This document shows positions 53,101 through 63,282 of a stretch of DNA of 64,000 nt, piece by piece; position 1 is the stretch's first letter; every line of letters begins with the position of its first letter. The position numbers and the translations under genes were made by a program. The notes under the pieces are model-generated. The model was not told the origin of the DNA and made no database searches. It worked only from the letters and a program-made list of their open reading frames with translations. The DNA is from Hygrocybe punicea (Eukaryota; Basidiomycota; Agaricomycetes; Agaricales; Hygrophoraceae): the NCBI GenBank assembly GCA_963556145.1, contig OY744472.1, positions 1,612,001 through 1,676,000 on the forward strand, written 5' to 3'.

Positions 53101-54900
53101 TTCTAAAGCTGCAGAAACTCGCCTTCGGCGAACCAATAAAGGCGTTCGCTCCATGTCTTCTGGAGTTGGTCTGGCAGGACCAGTGAAAATAAACGCTAGC
53201 ACTTCATCAAGTTCTTTAATTGTTGGAGGCAACCGTTGATATATCTTTGGTGTTGGGTTTTGAAACATGATGGCATTTGCTTTCATTTTATGCATCCCAG
53301 AGGAGACACGAACAATACATTTGTTGTGACGAACACGGGCAATCAAAAGTTGTTCAGCAAATGTTAGATTTTGAAGTTGTGCAGGAATTCTTCCCATCCA
53401 AAGTCCATTCGCCAAAGCATATTTGGGAGTTTGGCCTTTATTCAGACTGAGCACACATGGTTTGCATATCCATTTACATGTGTCATCTAGCACTGGACCT
53501 TTGATATCCTCTATTGGATCAGAACAATGATATCGTTCACATCTTGTGATTCCCATATTGTCTCTAGTTAATATTTTCAGATTAACCTTCGTCTTTGACA
53601 ATAAAGACATGTTTTTCAATGCAACCAATTGACCACATACAGCACACCCACTTTCTTGGAAACATTCAGGTGATGTATCTCTGCACCAGTTGCTGATTAT
53701 GGTTTCCTTCAATTCAATAGATGGAGGAGGAGGAGGAAATAATTGCTCATCTGACTTGTCCAATTCTTCTTTCATTTGAGCCTGAGTTTCTTCTTTGCCG
53801 CACTCATTTGTTTCTGTCATTTTTTGTCTTCTGTACCACTGTTTACACAGGTCTTTATGTGATTTAATATCATGCACATGAAAAATAGAAACATGAGTAT
53901 CACAAGCTGAACAATTATGCCTCATTAATGCCACAGATAGATCTTGTCCATGTAATCTTCGTAATGTCTTTGACAAATATATACCATGTATTGTTGTTAT
54001 TTCACCAATATCCTTCACTGTCAAATTTGGCAGAAGTTCATGTAAAGGCATTTTAACACATGCATATGTTTTTCTATCTTCATATAAAGTGTTGGCTGTT
54101 TGTTCATCAATATGCCCCACATATTCGAATAATATGTCAGAATCATGGTTGATATTATTAGACGGTAGCATAAAAGATTGAAGAAAGCTAAACTTGAATG
54201 TTGGTATTCGTTTACCACCACCAATGTAGTCATATCTATGAACGAAATTTATATATAAAGATTTAAACAAGTGTCCGAATAAATTCAAATTGAACACAAT
54301 TATGTTTGAACGGCTATGCCGTATTATGAAACATAGTGTGGTCCACAGCAACGTTGCATGTGATAGAGAACTAGTAATACAATGAAATAAATATGTTTTG
54401 AAATCATGTCGTCTCAATAGCGATCGCATGAGCAATGCTTTGATCATTTTACAACGACATTGGACAGTGATAGGTTTGAGAAGACAATACAAAGCAAAGA
54501 GATATTTAGGAGGTAAGAAATATCTTCTGGCATATTGAATAGAACGTATTCGCATTTTGAAGGCGCTATTTTTAAATGTAGTCCAAACGAATAATGGATC
54601 GACTGTCAAGTTATCTTTTGTTTCTTTTGTTATTCCAATGATCTTTACATATAGTGTTGCATTTATTTGCATCAATATTGTTGCATCGCCCTGATCTGGG
54701 GCCAACTCATGTTCTATGAGTTTTCTTTGAAAAACACCCAATTCTTGGGTCAAGGTCGATATCACAGGACATGAAATTGGTTCAGGAGAGATATACATAA
54801 GTTTGTCTTGGCATAGTTGTGGAAACAATGTTGCATTTGCAAGGAAATATAGATAAGTCAAACATGCAATGCAGACACGGATGATGTTGTGGGGATTCAT
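47155..54900 (-). CDS. Helitron Rep/helicase polyprotein with C-terminal cysteine-peptidase-like domain
   Basis: One uninterrupted frame of 2,581 codons, no introns. Residues about 460-700: Cys-rich region (CAVCGQLVALKN, CKWICKPCV) and ALANGLWMGRIP. About 860-1170: Rep domain with the two-histidine motif LTLHLHMLLWI (about 953) and the two-tyrosine motif YITDYITK (about 1147). About 1680-2170: Pif1-type helicase with Walker A GGMAGTGKSQVIKAL (about 1702), Walker B YIFIDEVSML, GDFGQLPPAMSGAP, DYACQGRTRPNNVVDL and YTCLSRSASAAG. After a basic linker (KKRRKTST) the last 270 residues start WDAEDWSCAYDSLFTILL and include two C-x2-C pairs and GDAHFTARIF with VWFHDGI, the Cys/His arrangement of a ubiquitin-peptidase-like fold. 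The nearest neighbours are old and broken, so this element is the youngest here and may be functional. Confidence 0.9.
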   Translation of the reverse strand: MNPHNIIRVCIACLTYLYFLANATLFPQLCQDKLMYISPEPISCPVISTLTQELGVFQRKLIEHELAPDQGDATILMQINATLYVKIIGITKETKDNLTVDPLFVWTTFKNSAFKMRIRSIQYARRYFLPPKYLFALYCLLKPITVQCRCKMIKALLMRSLLRRHDFKTYLFHCITSSLSHATLLWTTLCFIIRHSRSNIIVFNLNLFGHLFKSLYINFVHRYDYIGGGKRIPTFKFSFLQSFMLPSNNINHDSDILFEYVGHIDEQTANTLYEDRKTYACVKMPLHELLPNLTVKDIGEITTIHGIYLSKTLRRLHGQDLSVALMRHNCSACDTHVSIFHVHDIKSHKDLCKQWYRRQKMTETNECGKEETQAQMKEELDKSDEQLFPPPPPSIELKETIISNWCRDTSPECFQESGCAVCGQLVALKNMSLLSKTKVNLKILTRDNMGITRCERYHCSDPIEDIKGPVLDDTCKWICKPCVLSLNKGQTPKYALANGLWMGRIPAQLQNLTFAEQLLIARVRHNKCIVRVSSGMHKMKANAIMFQNPTPKIYQRLPPTIKELDEVLAFIFTGPARPTPEDMERTPLLVRRRRVSAALEWLKLNHMDYYDLDISYENLAQYPDHGIPVVVAYRPADTNKEPEATSAFDNEVEDGVEDGPCPFVVSGITGENLDITSPKALIARATKHLIDDHGGVLAISHARNPESFFNNPQLYPMMFPCLFPYGLGGISSIDNDVLSISDMMHKRHLLMYHDKRFQTDPYFPLIAFNQEQIKDSTTGGYLLTNKHNFNDIANRLMNINTAVLDDLSKRLSRGDRVKPDTSEEKACYKLISDLDHVAGQVKGSITNKKYMRNEIWSLISYIGAPTWFITFAPADINHPLCLYYADNKEKFYPKLRLPQDCYKLIANNPVAGARFFHFTTEMFIKHILGINESHPGLYGNTSGYYATVEEQGRLTLHLHMLLWIKGCLTPQEIRDKIMGENSDFQKRLVEYLESLCVGQFMTGSKDEVSQKMEQTMSKPEYQPPTCVMPDPPSYNCSMNCQYHNKRSTWWQRFQDVVYDLLLRLNVHNRHDGKKKPYCLNSKGECKRRFPRDIFQQTFVEPNTGALNLKHGEPWMNTVTPEVTYMLRCNSDVTSLLSGTAIKAIVAYITDYITKFSLKTYSIFEVIKSIFDKNSEMIGGDLKRKDKVRKLFTQIVNSLTSKMEIGAPMASLYVLGNPDHYTSHKFVPFFWRSYVKEVISAWSDEEIPNICEDQNNAQKVVIGKNNGAYIGLSKVNNYMFRPALYDNVSLYDWIRLATMEPKKRRTKTKTKRARKEPVQNQIFDNLGCDDLSDSCTEPTNVDYSSDDNLSDVVDNDILMEIDEIPKPDSLSRHAGTEIADKTNEVDLNKLTKFENDYTLHSNHPQYLTHHAKMKGNDPFIVPNFIPNTLPRADRGDREYYCCTMLTFFKPWRSGKELKSKLQTWDNAFIDHEFSKKELEIMKYFGLRYECLDARDDFSAKRQKNNTTNIRYSWATSNGLDELDDMHNAEFAFNGDDFNNNIDEDNNDTEILLKLGQKGQKRKDQMLITERTLKRSGWLDDCIDGTPDIGPLIPIEPPVVQSAKLWRTAVLAKKKEIINDRNKNLPTNTATINKLGNFQYNDVKIVDATYINHMFIPANRADRHLIDVTINDYKLNTDQKRAFHIIANHSTLINGSDKLRMYLGGMAGTGKSQVIKALTSFFGKHNENHRFVVLAPTGGAAALVNGSTYHSILGINQGGSSRSLAQVRANLDGVDYIFIDEVSMLSCRDMYKISAQCAKARGVYDEPFGGINMIFAGDFGQLPPAMSGAPLYSGTVGVQINSSQTIANQEAAIGKALWHQITTVVILRENMRQTNQSEEDVQLRLALENMRYKACTPKDIAFLRTRVAGKGPNDPKLAQKKFRNVSVITALNAQKDKINELGIQRFAAENRRPLTSFYSIDRWNDPTSSNSKRKSHHMSTILDPIRHTKILEPSLQKLLWSQPHASSSDHIPGRLDLCVGMPVMLRNNDATECCITKGAEGIVVGWQSAIGPEQQTVLDTLFVRLLNPPKKINIEGLPENVVPITKHVTSTMCSLPNDDVISLSREQVLVLPNFAMTDYACQGRTRPNNVVDLSSCRNHQSYYTCLSRSASAAGTIIMQGFDPKVITGGASGYLRQEFRELELLDEITKLKYQGLLPDHVKGDQRNSIIDQFRKWKGKSYIPKNIHHAIAWKATEQLNQYTTQPSPWQLIKHMNKNQKADFRNLNFVPAKGTVPITVTHKNSMANVLQNKKRKLQQVVSSSSIVKKRRKTSTIELNEPKGFIWDAEDWSCAYDSLFTILLAIWNEDPSSWKKRFNSINEILKILSLGFKRSKNHTTDLETVRNTIRHLLHQDKPEIFPYGQVGIAISDLAHYIMKANEPMTSTCLKCINCENITILENDRCDAIFHCSYSFSGTISTCLAQIIVNRQRHKCQLCWGEITKFIAFNKIPPLIMFTVDSIENLIISQVINLSIDDISTAYTLRGIVYFGDAHFTARIFINSMVWFHDGISTRSICINEGDIDNFSNINLLSCNGNNAVLFIYAQS

Positions 54901-55988
54901 GAGGATTTGTGACAGTAAGAGGAAACACCGCCCATTTAACTAGTCAAGTGGTTCGGATCATGAATAACAATTAACACAATGGGATTGATCATATGACATT
55001 ATATTATTTGTAAGCTTTTCCCAAAACACCATAAGGCGTGCCTGAATCTTTAGAAATCTGTGTTTACTTTTTTTATTCCATTCTATGTTCCTGTGACATG
55101 CCTTGATACAGGCCAAAAATGCATCTGTATCATGAATAGCTGCCTTACGATCTTATTAGGGGTCTGGCTGACAAGACATTGATCAAACCGACTGAGAAGA
55201 ACAATGGTACCCCCTTTTAAGATATTTTGTGGATTTAATCTTCAGAGTCTCAGTGATATTTATTTCTGGCTTGCTCAACAGACAAAACAGGTATTGAAGT
55301 TGAACAACCAGGCTGTTTGACAACTGTGCATATTTGACAATTGCTTGGTAATTCATGGAAATTATCATTGTTCTTCATCCTTGTCAGAAATACATTGTCA
55401 TTTTTATGGAGCTGTACGTATCATTCCCACACAAGTATACTGTATTATTCTGGTACCAAAGAGTCATAGCTCCCCTTGGAGTGACAGTTATATCTTCCAC
55501 TACAAGAGGGGGTTTTGTTACTCTTGTATCATTGTATCCTCATTTAATAGGTCCATAAAGTTCGTGATTCTGGTTTCTTACATATATTCAATTTGAATTT
55601 TCATTAGCCCGAATGAGAGTCATCTCAGGTTGTCCTTCTCAAGTTGAGTGTGTAGGTGGTTGTACAACTGAACTGAAAGTAATGCATTCACCAGGATATA
55701 TTTTAGACAAACAGATTTTCAGTCAACAAGATTGATGCCTTATGCTGTATCTATGCTCACTATCATGCTCAATTCTTATGGTCATAGGACAGTAACACAA
55801 ACCATTTTTAACGGAGCAAAAAGAAATACATATATAGAAACTGTACAAATGTTAATAGTAGCGATGTATGAGGAGGACATTTGAGGGCACAGATTGTCAC
55901 CAAGTTTCCAGAAATCAACGACTGGGATACAGTTTTTTTAGTCAAATATAATGAATACTCCACAAAAGAAGGACTTACTCCTCCAAAA
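54901..55988. other. Intergenic between Helitron ORF and gene A
   Basis: No gene recognised. Contains the Helitron promoter and 5' end. A short plus-strand frame (55355-55558) with hydrophobic residues has no family resemblance I can name. Confidence 0.45.
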
Positions 55989-57912
55989 TTAAGGCCCGGG
56001 ATCAAGTTTGGATGTCGATGGCTTGGGAGATGAAGGCCTCGTTTGGCTTGGAGTAATGGAGAGTAGGATTTCGGGTGGAACGATGTTGCTCCAATCCACA
56101 TCCATTGATGAAGCGCTGGGCTCTGCAGGGGTCGATGACTGGTGGCGTGACGATGCACGCGTATTGGGACGGAATCCTAGGACATGGAGAAGATCAGAAT
56201 TGGAATATATACAGCCTATGATGTAATGTTGAAATACATACCCGGAGTCGGAGACTTCTTCGGTGGCTTCACCAGGTTGAGTTTCTCTACGATAATGCCC
56301 GCTTGCTCCGAAGCAACATCCAATTTCCTCCTCTTTGCCATCTCGCCATCCTCGTGACCATCGCTGGGAGACATCTTTTCAGGTTCGGGAGATCCGTCAT
56401 CGTTGTCCATGGTTATATCATTATCAACATCCAACAACCCCGCCCACTCTGGTCCTAAAATGTCCAACTTCGCGGATTCCGGTGCCACAACATCCGGCTC
56501 GGGGGCGATGGGTGGCTTAATCTCCATTGTCAATTTCTCCGATGCCGATTGCCGGGTTGTGCGCGACGACCCAATTTCAACAGCGACTGCGAGATGTCAG
56601 TGCATTAATCATAACAAGGTGAGCAACGTACGCATTTGGGCCTTAGACCGCTTCTTCTTTACCGGGGCTACGTCCTCCTCCATCTTTATGTCGTCTATAC
56701 ATGAATAAATGTGTTGGATCATCGTTTTGATATTCGGAATTCAATAACTCACCCTCATCGTCGTCCTCGGCTTTGGACTTGATTGTGCGCTCTGTCATGA
56801 TGAAGGGTTTGCATGTATGACAATCACAGACAATGAAAGTACTTACTGGACTTGGGCTTGGGCTTGGGCTTCTTTTTGTCCTTCTCGGACGAATTGTCTG
56901 CGCCACCTGAATATTCAATAGATCTATACACCACTATGGTTGAAAATTTGTACAAACCAGCAGAAGATGCCTTCTGTTTTTTGACCGATTTTGACTTGGC
57001 TTTGCCCTTGCCCTTGCCCTGGGCAACTGGCTCCTCTGCAAATGTACTATATCATTAGCACAATCACACATGTAATTCTAGATCACACCTTCATCATCAT
57101 CTGCCACATCAGAATCGACGAGGACACTATGTCCTTTACACCAAGCAATAACATGACCGATGATCTCGAGCTTTGTGGCATCCGGAAGCCCACCGAATGA
57201 CCAATTTGCCAAGGTTCCGCTGTGCCATGCTGGCACGGATTCGTCGTATTTTGCCCAATCTATGATGCCAGACATGAGAATTCATTTGGCCATAAATACA
57301 TATATACTTACCTAGATCCTCGGGCTTGATCTCGGTGTTCACAGCGCCATGTTGAATCAAAGCCGATGGAGAATGTTTCCCAACATAAAATTCTTTCAGG
57401 AGCCAATCATCGAAGATCTTGCTTCGCCAGTCACGGGTAACCTCGTTTGCCCGTTTCGCCACCAAGACTTCTGCCCAAATTTCGTCCATGACGGTGTCGG
57501 TATACTTGAGGTAATCCCGAAGTGAATCGGTCCCTTCCTTATCATTTTTGACGTAGTCCGGCGAGTAGTTGGGTGCCTTGTTGTATGCGATGGCTGCTGT
57601 CGCGTAGATGTACATATCCATTTGATAAATCAAGCGACGGAGCGGTTCCTCGTATCGTTCGGGGATTTCGCGCCATAACTCACCTCGGGCGGTGGCATCG
57701 TGGGGGTGTGTCTTCAGTACATAGAGATTACGAGAAAATACGGGAATGGTGCCGGATTCCTTGTTGGGTGCCGGAATCTTGGGCGGGACCATGTACTGGA
57801 TTTGGAAGATGCGATGTAGCTCCTGCAGCTTTTTGGGCGGCGCATCAGGCCAGTACTTGAAGGCGGCGGGATTGACAGCGGGAGTCGAGGTTTTGACGAC
57901 TGGCAAGGACAT
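55989..57912 (-). CDS. Gene A: unrecognised intron-rich nuclear-type protein
   Basis: Start ATG 57912 (MSLPVVKTSTPAVNPAAF); the frame upstream is not needed. The first exon is long, to about 57312: KYWPDAPPKKLQELHRIFQI, RNLYVLKTHPHDATARGELW, YEEPLRRLIYQMDMYIYATA, RDYLKYTDTVMDEIWAEVLV. After GT-AG introns come DWAKYDESVPAWHSGTLANW, DATKLEIIGHVIAWCKGHSV and then short Lys/Pro-rich exons (KGKGKAKSKSVKKQ, SEKDKKKPKPKPKS, VAPVKKKRSKAQ), an acidic exon (ITMDNDDGSPEPEKMSPSDG) and a last exon ending KPSTSKLDPGP at 55989. Basic clusters suggest nuclear location. About 600 residues in some eight exons. It shares its divergent promoter region with gene B. I do not know the family. Confidence 0.65.
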
Positions 57913-58662
57913 GGTAGATGAAATAAAAGTTTTTTGGTCGACGTGTGAGGCGATTTGAGAGCAAAAGAAAAGGGCGGATTTATTACTCAACGCTCCAGAC
58001 TATGAATACAGATGTCACGACCACGTGACCAGATCAATCGCCACATGTTCGACCTCATGTTCGGCTTCTTTGCATGCATAAACAACAGATCTATTTATTT
58101 ATGTTTTTGATGTGGCTCGAGCTTAGAAGTTGTCCAAAGCTAGTAATTGCACGCAGAAAACCGACATGTGCAGCGTATGGAATATTTTTCAGTTGGTAAG
58201 GCAATAAATCGAGTTAATTCGTTCGATGAATATTCACGGACTGGTCCGTTGACGGAAAAGCACAACAAGTCTGACTTGTTGGATGGATGTAGAAGGCCTA
58301 GATATACTACAACAAACATGTTGTTGGGTGTGTTCGGTCACCGGACATGTTTGGTGGATGTCAATGTACGACTAGATATACTACACCGAACACGTCCGAT
58401 CTGTTCGGTGGATATTGCTCTTTCAAGACATTTAAATGATTACATTGCTGATCAACGTGTTTGGCACGTGTTCGTTGTTTTATCATTGCCACTCTTGTCA
58501 GGTGACATAATTCCGACGTCTTATAATTAGAAGGTTTGTGAATCGTCACCACCCGCTATCAACCACCCTGAAAGTAATCAATCATTAAGGTATTGATGTA
58601 TTAATGATATCTGTGTCTGTTCCTCATACCATCCATCCGAAATCCTGCCTAGGTCCACAAAC
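57913..58662. promoter_or_regulatory. Divergent intergenic region between genes A and B
   Basis: 750 bp with no gene. 58285-58425 has two copies of GATATACTACA(A/C)C(A/G)AACA and several inverted GTTCGGT/ACCGAAC motifs, which could be binding sites. Confidence 0.4.
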
Positions 58663-60485
58663 ATGCCATATAAGAAGGAACTTGGTTATGAACTTTGCAT
58701 GCACATCTGCCCTGGTCGAAAATGCGACTCTCCAAAAACGAAATGTCTTTTGTGGAAGAAGGAAGGCAACTCCTGCCAAAGACATGTCGGATCCCGCACA
58801 CCAACATCCCAAATGCGTTTCGTCTGGAATTTGTCGCAGTCGGTATGTCTTGGTCGCAACATACGTGAAAATTCGCAGGGTGTCCGCAATGCGACGGCCG
58901 CGGAACTCGATCTCCTTCCACGCAAAAGGCTATCATCCGACTCTGAGATGGAAACATCATCTGACTGTGAAACGGAACCGCCAACCACCGTAAGCAACAA
59001 TGAACGCCGTATAACCACATTAAGCAACAATGACGGCCGTGTTTTCAAAATCCTTTTTATCCTTGACCCAACAACTCGTATCGCGAGCAAAGCCGCAGCC
59101 ATTAACGATCTTGCATTCGTCACCACGACCATATCCGACATCGAACTCGATACCATTGCCCATCTTGATGGTTACGTCCATATCATCAAGTCATACAAGA
59201 GTCGCTATTCAGCATGTATTCAAGAATGGGTAATGTCTATTGTTTAATTTGTGGATTGTTGATACTGAAACGTATTTCACAACAAACAGGTTTATATCGG
59301 AATGCGACTACATCATGAGGATGGAGCCCGGCGCTTCAATGTCAAATACATATTTTGGCCTGAGTTCCTTCATGCAATACTTCGCCATCAAGACAAAGGC
59401 GATACGTGGCAAAAGTTCGCATCGGCAGATTGTGTATTTGGTGGTGTGGATATGGGAATGTCATACATGTAAGATTGACATCGCTTTAATTAATTCTGCT
59501 CCGTTTTCGCTGCATTATACTGATGTCTTGACAGCGGTAACCAATACGGATTGACACTGGAAAATGTGTCGATTTTCATGACTGGCATGGACGAACTCTG
59601 TCGAACGGCACACATCTGGCCGCCTCCGAAGCAGATGAACACAGTCCATTCAAAATGGATACAAAATCAAAACTTGCTTCATGTCGCTTTGAATGTAACG
59701 CATACGATACGCCCTCAAGCAAAATTATTAAATGATGGCGACCAATTCCCACCAAATATTGTCTTGAAACGGACACACAGCGACACCGGTCATCACGTCC
59801 TATTACCTGGCGACGCCAAGCGAAATTGGGAATACATGCGCAATAACTGTGAGGTTCCAGGTTCACGTTGGTTTGGGCAAACGTACATCGAACCACTGAG
59901 TAAGATGGGCGAATGGCGTGTGTTTCTAGTTGGTGGAAAGGTCGTGTATACAGTGCACACCCTGTACAACAAGGAAAGCAAGTCCTGGAAGTGGGATATC
60001 GTCTCAAGTTTCTATACCTTGGATGAGTTAAGGTGAGTGCCCTTCATTTTCACTTGTCATTTCATATGTATGATTGTCTTAACTTTGTCAGAATATTTCA
60101 AACGCAGGGGACTCTATTGAAGACGGTGGCGTGCAATCCGGACAGGGGCGCCATTTCTATTCGAGAGCAAGGCAGAAACGAGTTCTTCGACTTTGTCCAA
60201 AAGACCTATGAAGGGCTTTATGCGATAGAGTCCAATATGGTTGGTGGAAAACCATCGATGAGTGTTTTTTGCCGTATGGACATATCGCTCATTGTGGATT
60301 CCAAAACGGATACTGTGTCCTATTTCGTGAACGAGGTGGAACGTTATCACACATGCAGCCTCTGGTCGAACATGAAGTCAGGTCCGAAATCCGTTCGAGC
60401 ACCCATTGGCTCATTAGCAGACACTTTTGCAGGGGTTTTCTATAAATGGTTGATTGACATCAAAGGTCCATACTCATATTTGTAA
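58663..60485 (+). CDS. Gene B: putative ATP-grasp-like protein
   Basis: Four exons: 58663-59229, 59289-59468, about 59535-60029 and 60092-60485; all introns GT-AG; about 545 residues. The N-terminus is Cys-rich (YELCMHICPGRKC, KCLLWKKEGNSC), followed by an acidic Ser-rich stretch and VFKILFILDPTTRIASKAAA. The C-terminal half resembles an ATP-grasp fold: NIVLKRTHSDTGHHVLLPG (nucleotide-binding Lys type), RWFGQTYIEPLSKMGEWRVF, LVGGKVVYTVHT, FFDFVQKTYEGLYAIE and, near the end, VFCRMDISLIVDSKTD with YFVNEVERY, i.e. the R-x-D and N-E pair that holds metal in ATP-grasp enzymes. The reaction and substrate are unknown. No stop or frameshift; the gene looks intact. Confidence 0.65.
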
Positions 60486-60572
60486 TATTATCTGTACAGT
60501 CAATGGATCGGTTCGCGTTTATTTCACAAAACAGACATAAGATACAAATATAAATGATGCTAAGTGGAGCAA

Positions 60573-62620
60573 TCATTTCGGCACTCCCAAGACCATGACC
60601 CATTGCACATTGAGTGAAATGCTCTTCATCATGTCATCTACACGCTTGAATGTATTGATGGTGTGTCCAACAACGACACAGGATCCTGCAGGGATATTGT
60701 GCGGGAAGATGGGTAGTTGCTGGAGCGATATGAGAGTGGACGTGAAGTCCGCTTTGACTTTGCGTGCATCATAGATGGGCACTGACAACACATACTTAAG
60801 ATATCAATTTATATTAGACGACCGGATGCTTACCAATATCGTAAAATGATAGAGCGGCCTTATGATAAGATGGAGTGGGTCGACGAGTGAATGGACTAAG
60901 TTGTACATTTTTGGATGTCGATGCCTCTATGAAAATCGATTAGGAATTACAACTAAAAATGATTAATGCACAAACTGGGAGATGTATCCATTCCACTTGC
61001 TGTGGTCGTTGAGAAGGACACATAGTCCTTATACAGTTGGGCCCGAAATTCGGACTCGCGAATCACCATTCCAATAGCACCAACATATCGCTCCCATTCC
61101 CCTTGAAGTAGTGCACCCTGTATAACCTTGACCGGCTTTGTATTGCCACCAATCTTGGGCTCATCGAGAAAGCAGGACTCCACTATGATGACCGATGTAA
61201 AGATCGTCGGCATTCCACCTCCGACTGCATGAAAGAAGTTGCGACCAAATGCACCAGTGGAGATATGGGCAGGGTTATCACGAGAGAGATTAGAGTACCT
61301 CCCAGATCTATCAAATGTAATGGCGGAAACCAATAACCTATATTATATCCAATGAATCGACCAAATTGACCTCAAATTGCTGTTCAAATAACGTACTTTC
61401 TGTTGATCTTGTAGATGTCAGTGATGATATCACTGAACTGTGGGTTGCCATTCCCAATTGCACTGGACCAGGATACCATTGCTGCTGCCCTGAATGGTTA
61501 TGAGTAAATGACAAGGGTATAAATGCAATTGCATACTTGATATTGACACAGTCTTGGTAGGTGTCAACAAGTTGAGGATCCCTCGTGCCAATATCGGACT
61601 CATCAACGTTCGGAGATGGTAAGCTAGATTCACGACATCTACATCAAACACCACGGTGTAATAAGATCCAACACACCTGGTGATCTGCGTCAGTGCATAG
61701 GTCAGATCTCCTTCATCGCCACTGGAGCCTTTATCATCGTCGGTATCATCGAGCATGATGGCCTTCGTGGACTTCGACTTCTTGGATGGAGTATTAGAAA
61801 CGCTGTTACAATTAATGAATGAGAATATTCATATCGGCACGTAAAATACACACGAAATTGGCTTATCGGGGTTCTTCATCAAGGCTACTTTGCGACGATG
61901 CCTAAACAGTCAAACGATTTGTTTGAACAAATGGATATGTCTATGATAACCGAACAACTCACTTAGAACCGTAATCCTCTTCCTCTTCCTCTTCCTCCTC
62001 TTCCTCACCGTCTCGTGATTGATTAGATGCAGCTTTCAATTTCTTGGTGGGGGAAGGCGTTTTACTATAGATAACCTGTCAATGATGAGACAATACCTAT
62101 GAAAAATATTTACACATTGTCGTCATTGTCGGTGACATTGGGAGATGACATTTGACGTTTCTTTCCACTGTAACAGATTGATATCATGGTGGATATATTT
62201 GATATTGAAACACTAACACGTCTTTAACGTTGCGAAACTTGACGGAATGCCTAGGAGGATATTGATATTTGTTAACTCATATTGGATAACAATGATATGT
62301 GATTATAGATACCTTGTGAGCGTTGACGGTGCCATTACACTGCCAGTGCTTTGAATACTGACGGCATCATCATTAGCATTGGACAAAGCCACACTGTCCA
62401 TTGGTCAAAAATAGATAACGATTAAAACGATGACACATACATATCATCATCAGCCCAAGTCTTGATGACCTTCTTCCGCTTCTCGATTGTTGCAGAAGGC
62501 CGTCTTTAGTGCATGCAATAGAAACTTCAGTTATACCGAGTAAAATAGGGATGCATACATGGTGGCCTTGGATTTTGCTTTCGAGTTTGATTTCGTGGCG
62601 GTGGACTTCTTGGGAGGCAT
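60573..62620 (-). CDS. Gene C: unrecognised Lys-rich, intron-dense gene
   Basis: Start ATG 62620: MPPKKSTATKSNSKAKSKAT, a basic N-terminus, then about ten very short exons: KRKKVIKTWADDD, DSVALSNANDDAVSIQSTGS, TPSPTKKLKAASNQSRDGEE with poly-Glu, HRRKVALMKNPDKPIS and TKAIMLDDTDDDKGSSGDEG. The globular part follows: LTYALTQITR, PQLVDTYQDCVNIK, MVSWSSAIGNGNPQFSDIIT, LLVSAITFDRSGRYSNLSRD, GAFGRNFFHAVGGGMPTIFT, GEWERYVGAIGMVIRESEFR, LSPFTRRPTPSYHKAALSFY and the last exon VPIYDARKVKADF to WVMVLGVPK (stop 60573). Introns are 45-60 bp with AG acceptors. It converges on gene B (88 bp apart). Composition of the N-terminal half resembles gene A's tail. Exon ends are approximate and the family is unknown. 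Confidence 0.6.
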
Positions 62621-63282
62621 TGGAGAGCGGTAAAAGTTGATGGAATAGTGGATATCATCTCCACTCACGCTTTAAATCACTCAAAAACAATAAGCTATGA
62701 ATTTAAGATGAATCGGTGAATCCAAAACTTCAACAATAACATCAGAGGATCCACCATTGGCACATGCTCATATACCAAACGAGGCTTCTTGGGCCATGTA
62801 CTCCATGCAAAGCGCAAAGGTATGCATGAAAAATGGATGACTGTCCACATGATATTCGCCACAAGTTTATACTGGTAGATTTCATGAATTGTTGACAAAT
62901 TCAATTAAAGTTAGGAATGGAGACTAAACAAAAAGGGGTATTCATAAAACAAAAATGCATAATGCCAAATTAAGAAACATGGGGTATACTAACGGATATT
63001 GATGCATAATGGATAGGGGCTAATTTTAATGCTGTGCACACATATACTGTGATGCAGAATTAATGCGGAAAAGCTGGAGTACATGCTTGACTATACCATA
63101 TCCAAACCAGACAGCTGACAACCAACATTATGTGGTGCATTTGAAAGACATGGAAAGGATCCGTATTATGCAAAATGACGCAAACTTCAATATTGAAGAA
63201 TGCAATACAAAAACAAAAGCAAAACGGATCCTGAAAGCTATCATCACATGGACATCAAAAGCCAATATGGATATGATTGGTG
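62621..63282. other. Intergenic between genes C and D
   Basis: No confident gene. A plus frame from 63063 (MRKSWSTCLTIPYPNQTADN) could be an upstream exon of D, but it is in another register and no splice pair is clear. Confidence 0.4.

Larger units (their letters stand above)
47086..54900 (-). mobile_element. Autonomous Helitron; right (5') end not located
   Basis: Rolling-circle transposon. On the minus strand the element ends CACCCCACTAG, the CTRR terminus, followed by T. A hairpin (GCCATGCAAAGCAATGGC, 47100-47117) lies 14 bp inside it, the usual place. The 5' TC end must be right of 54900; I could not fix it. No target duplication is expected for Helitrons. Confidence 0.8.

Noticed and set aside
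55355..55558. Short hydrophobic plus-strand frame
   Set aside because: No family resemblance, no splice partners, and no support from codon pattern.
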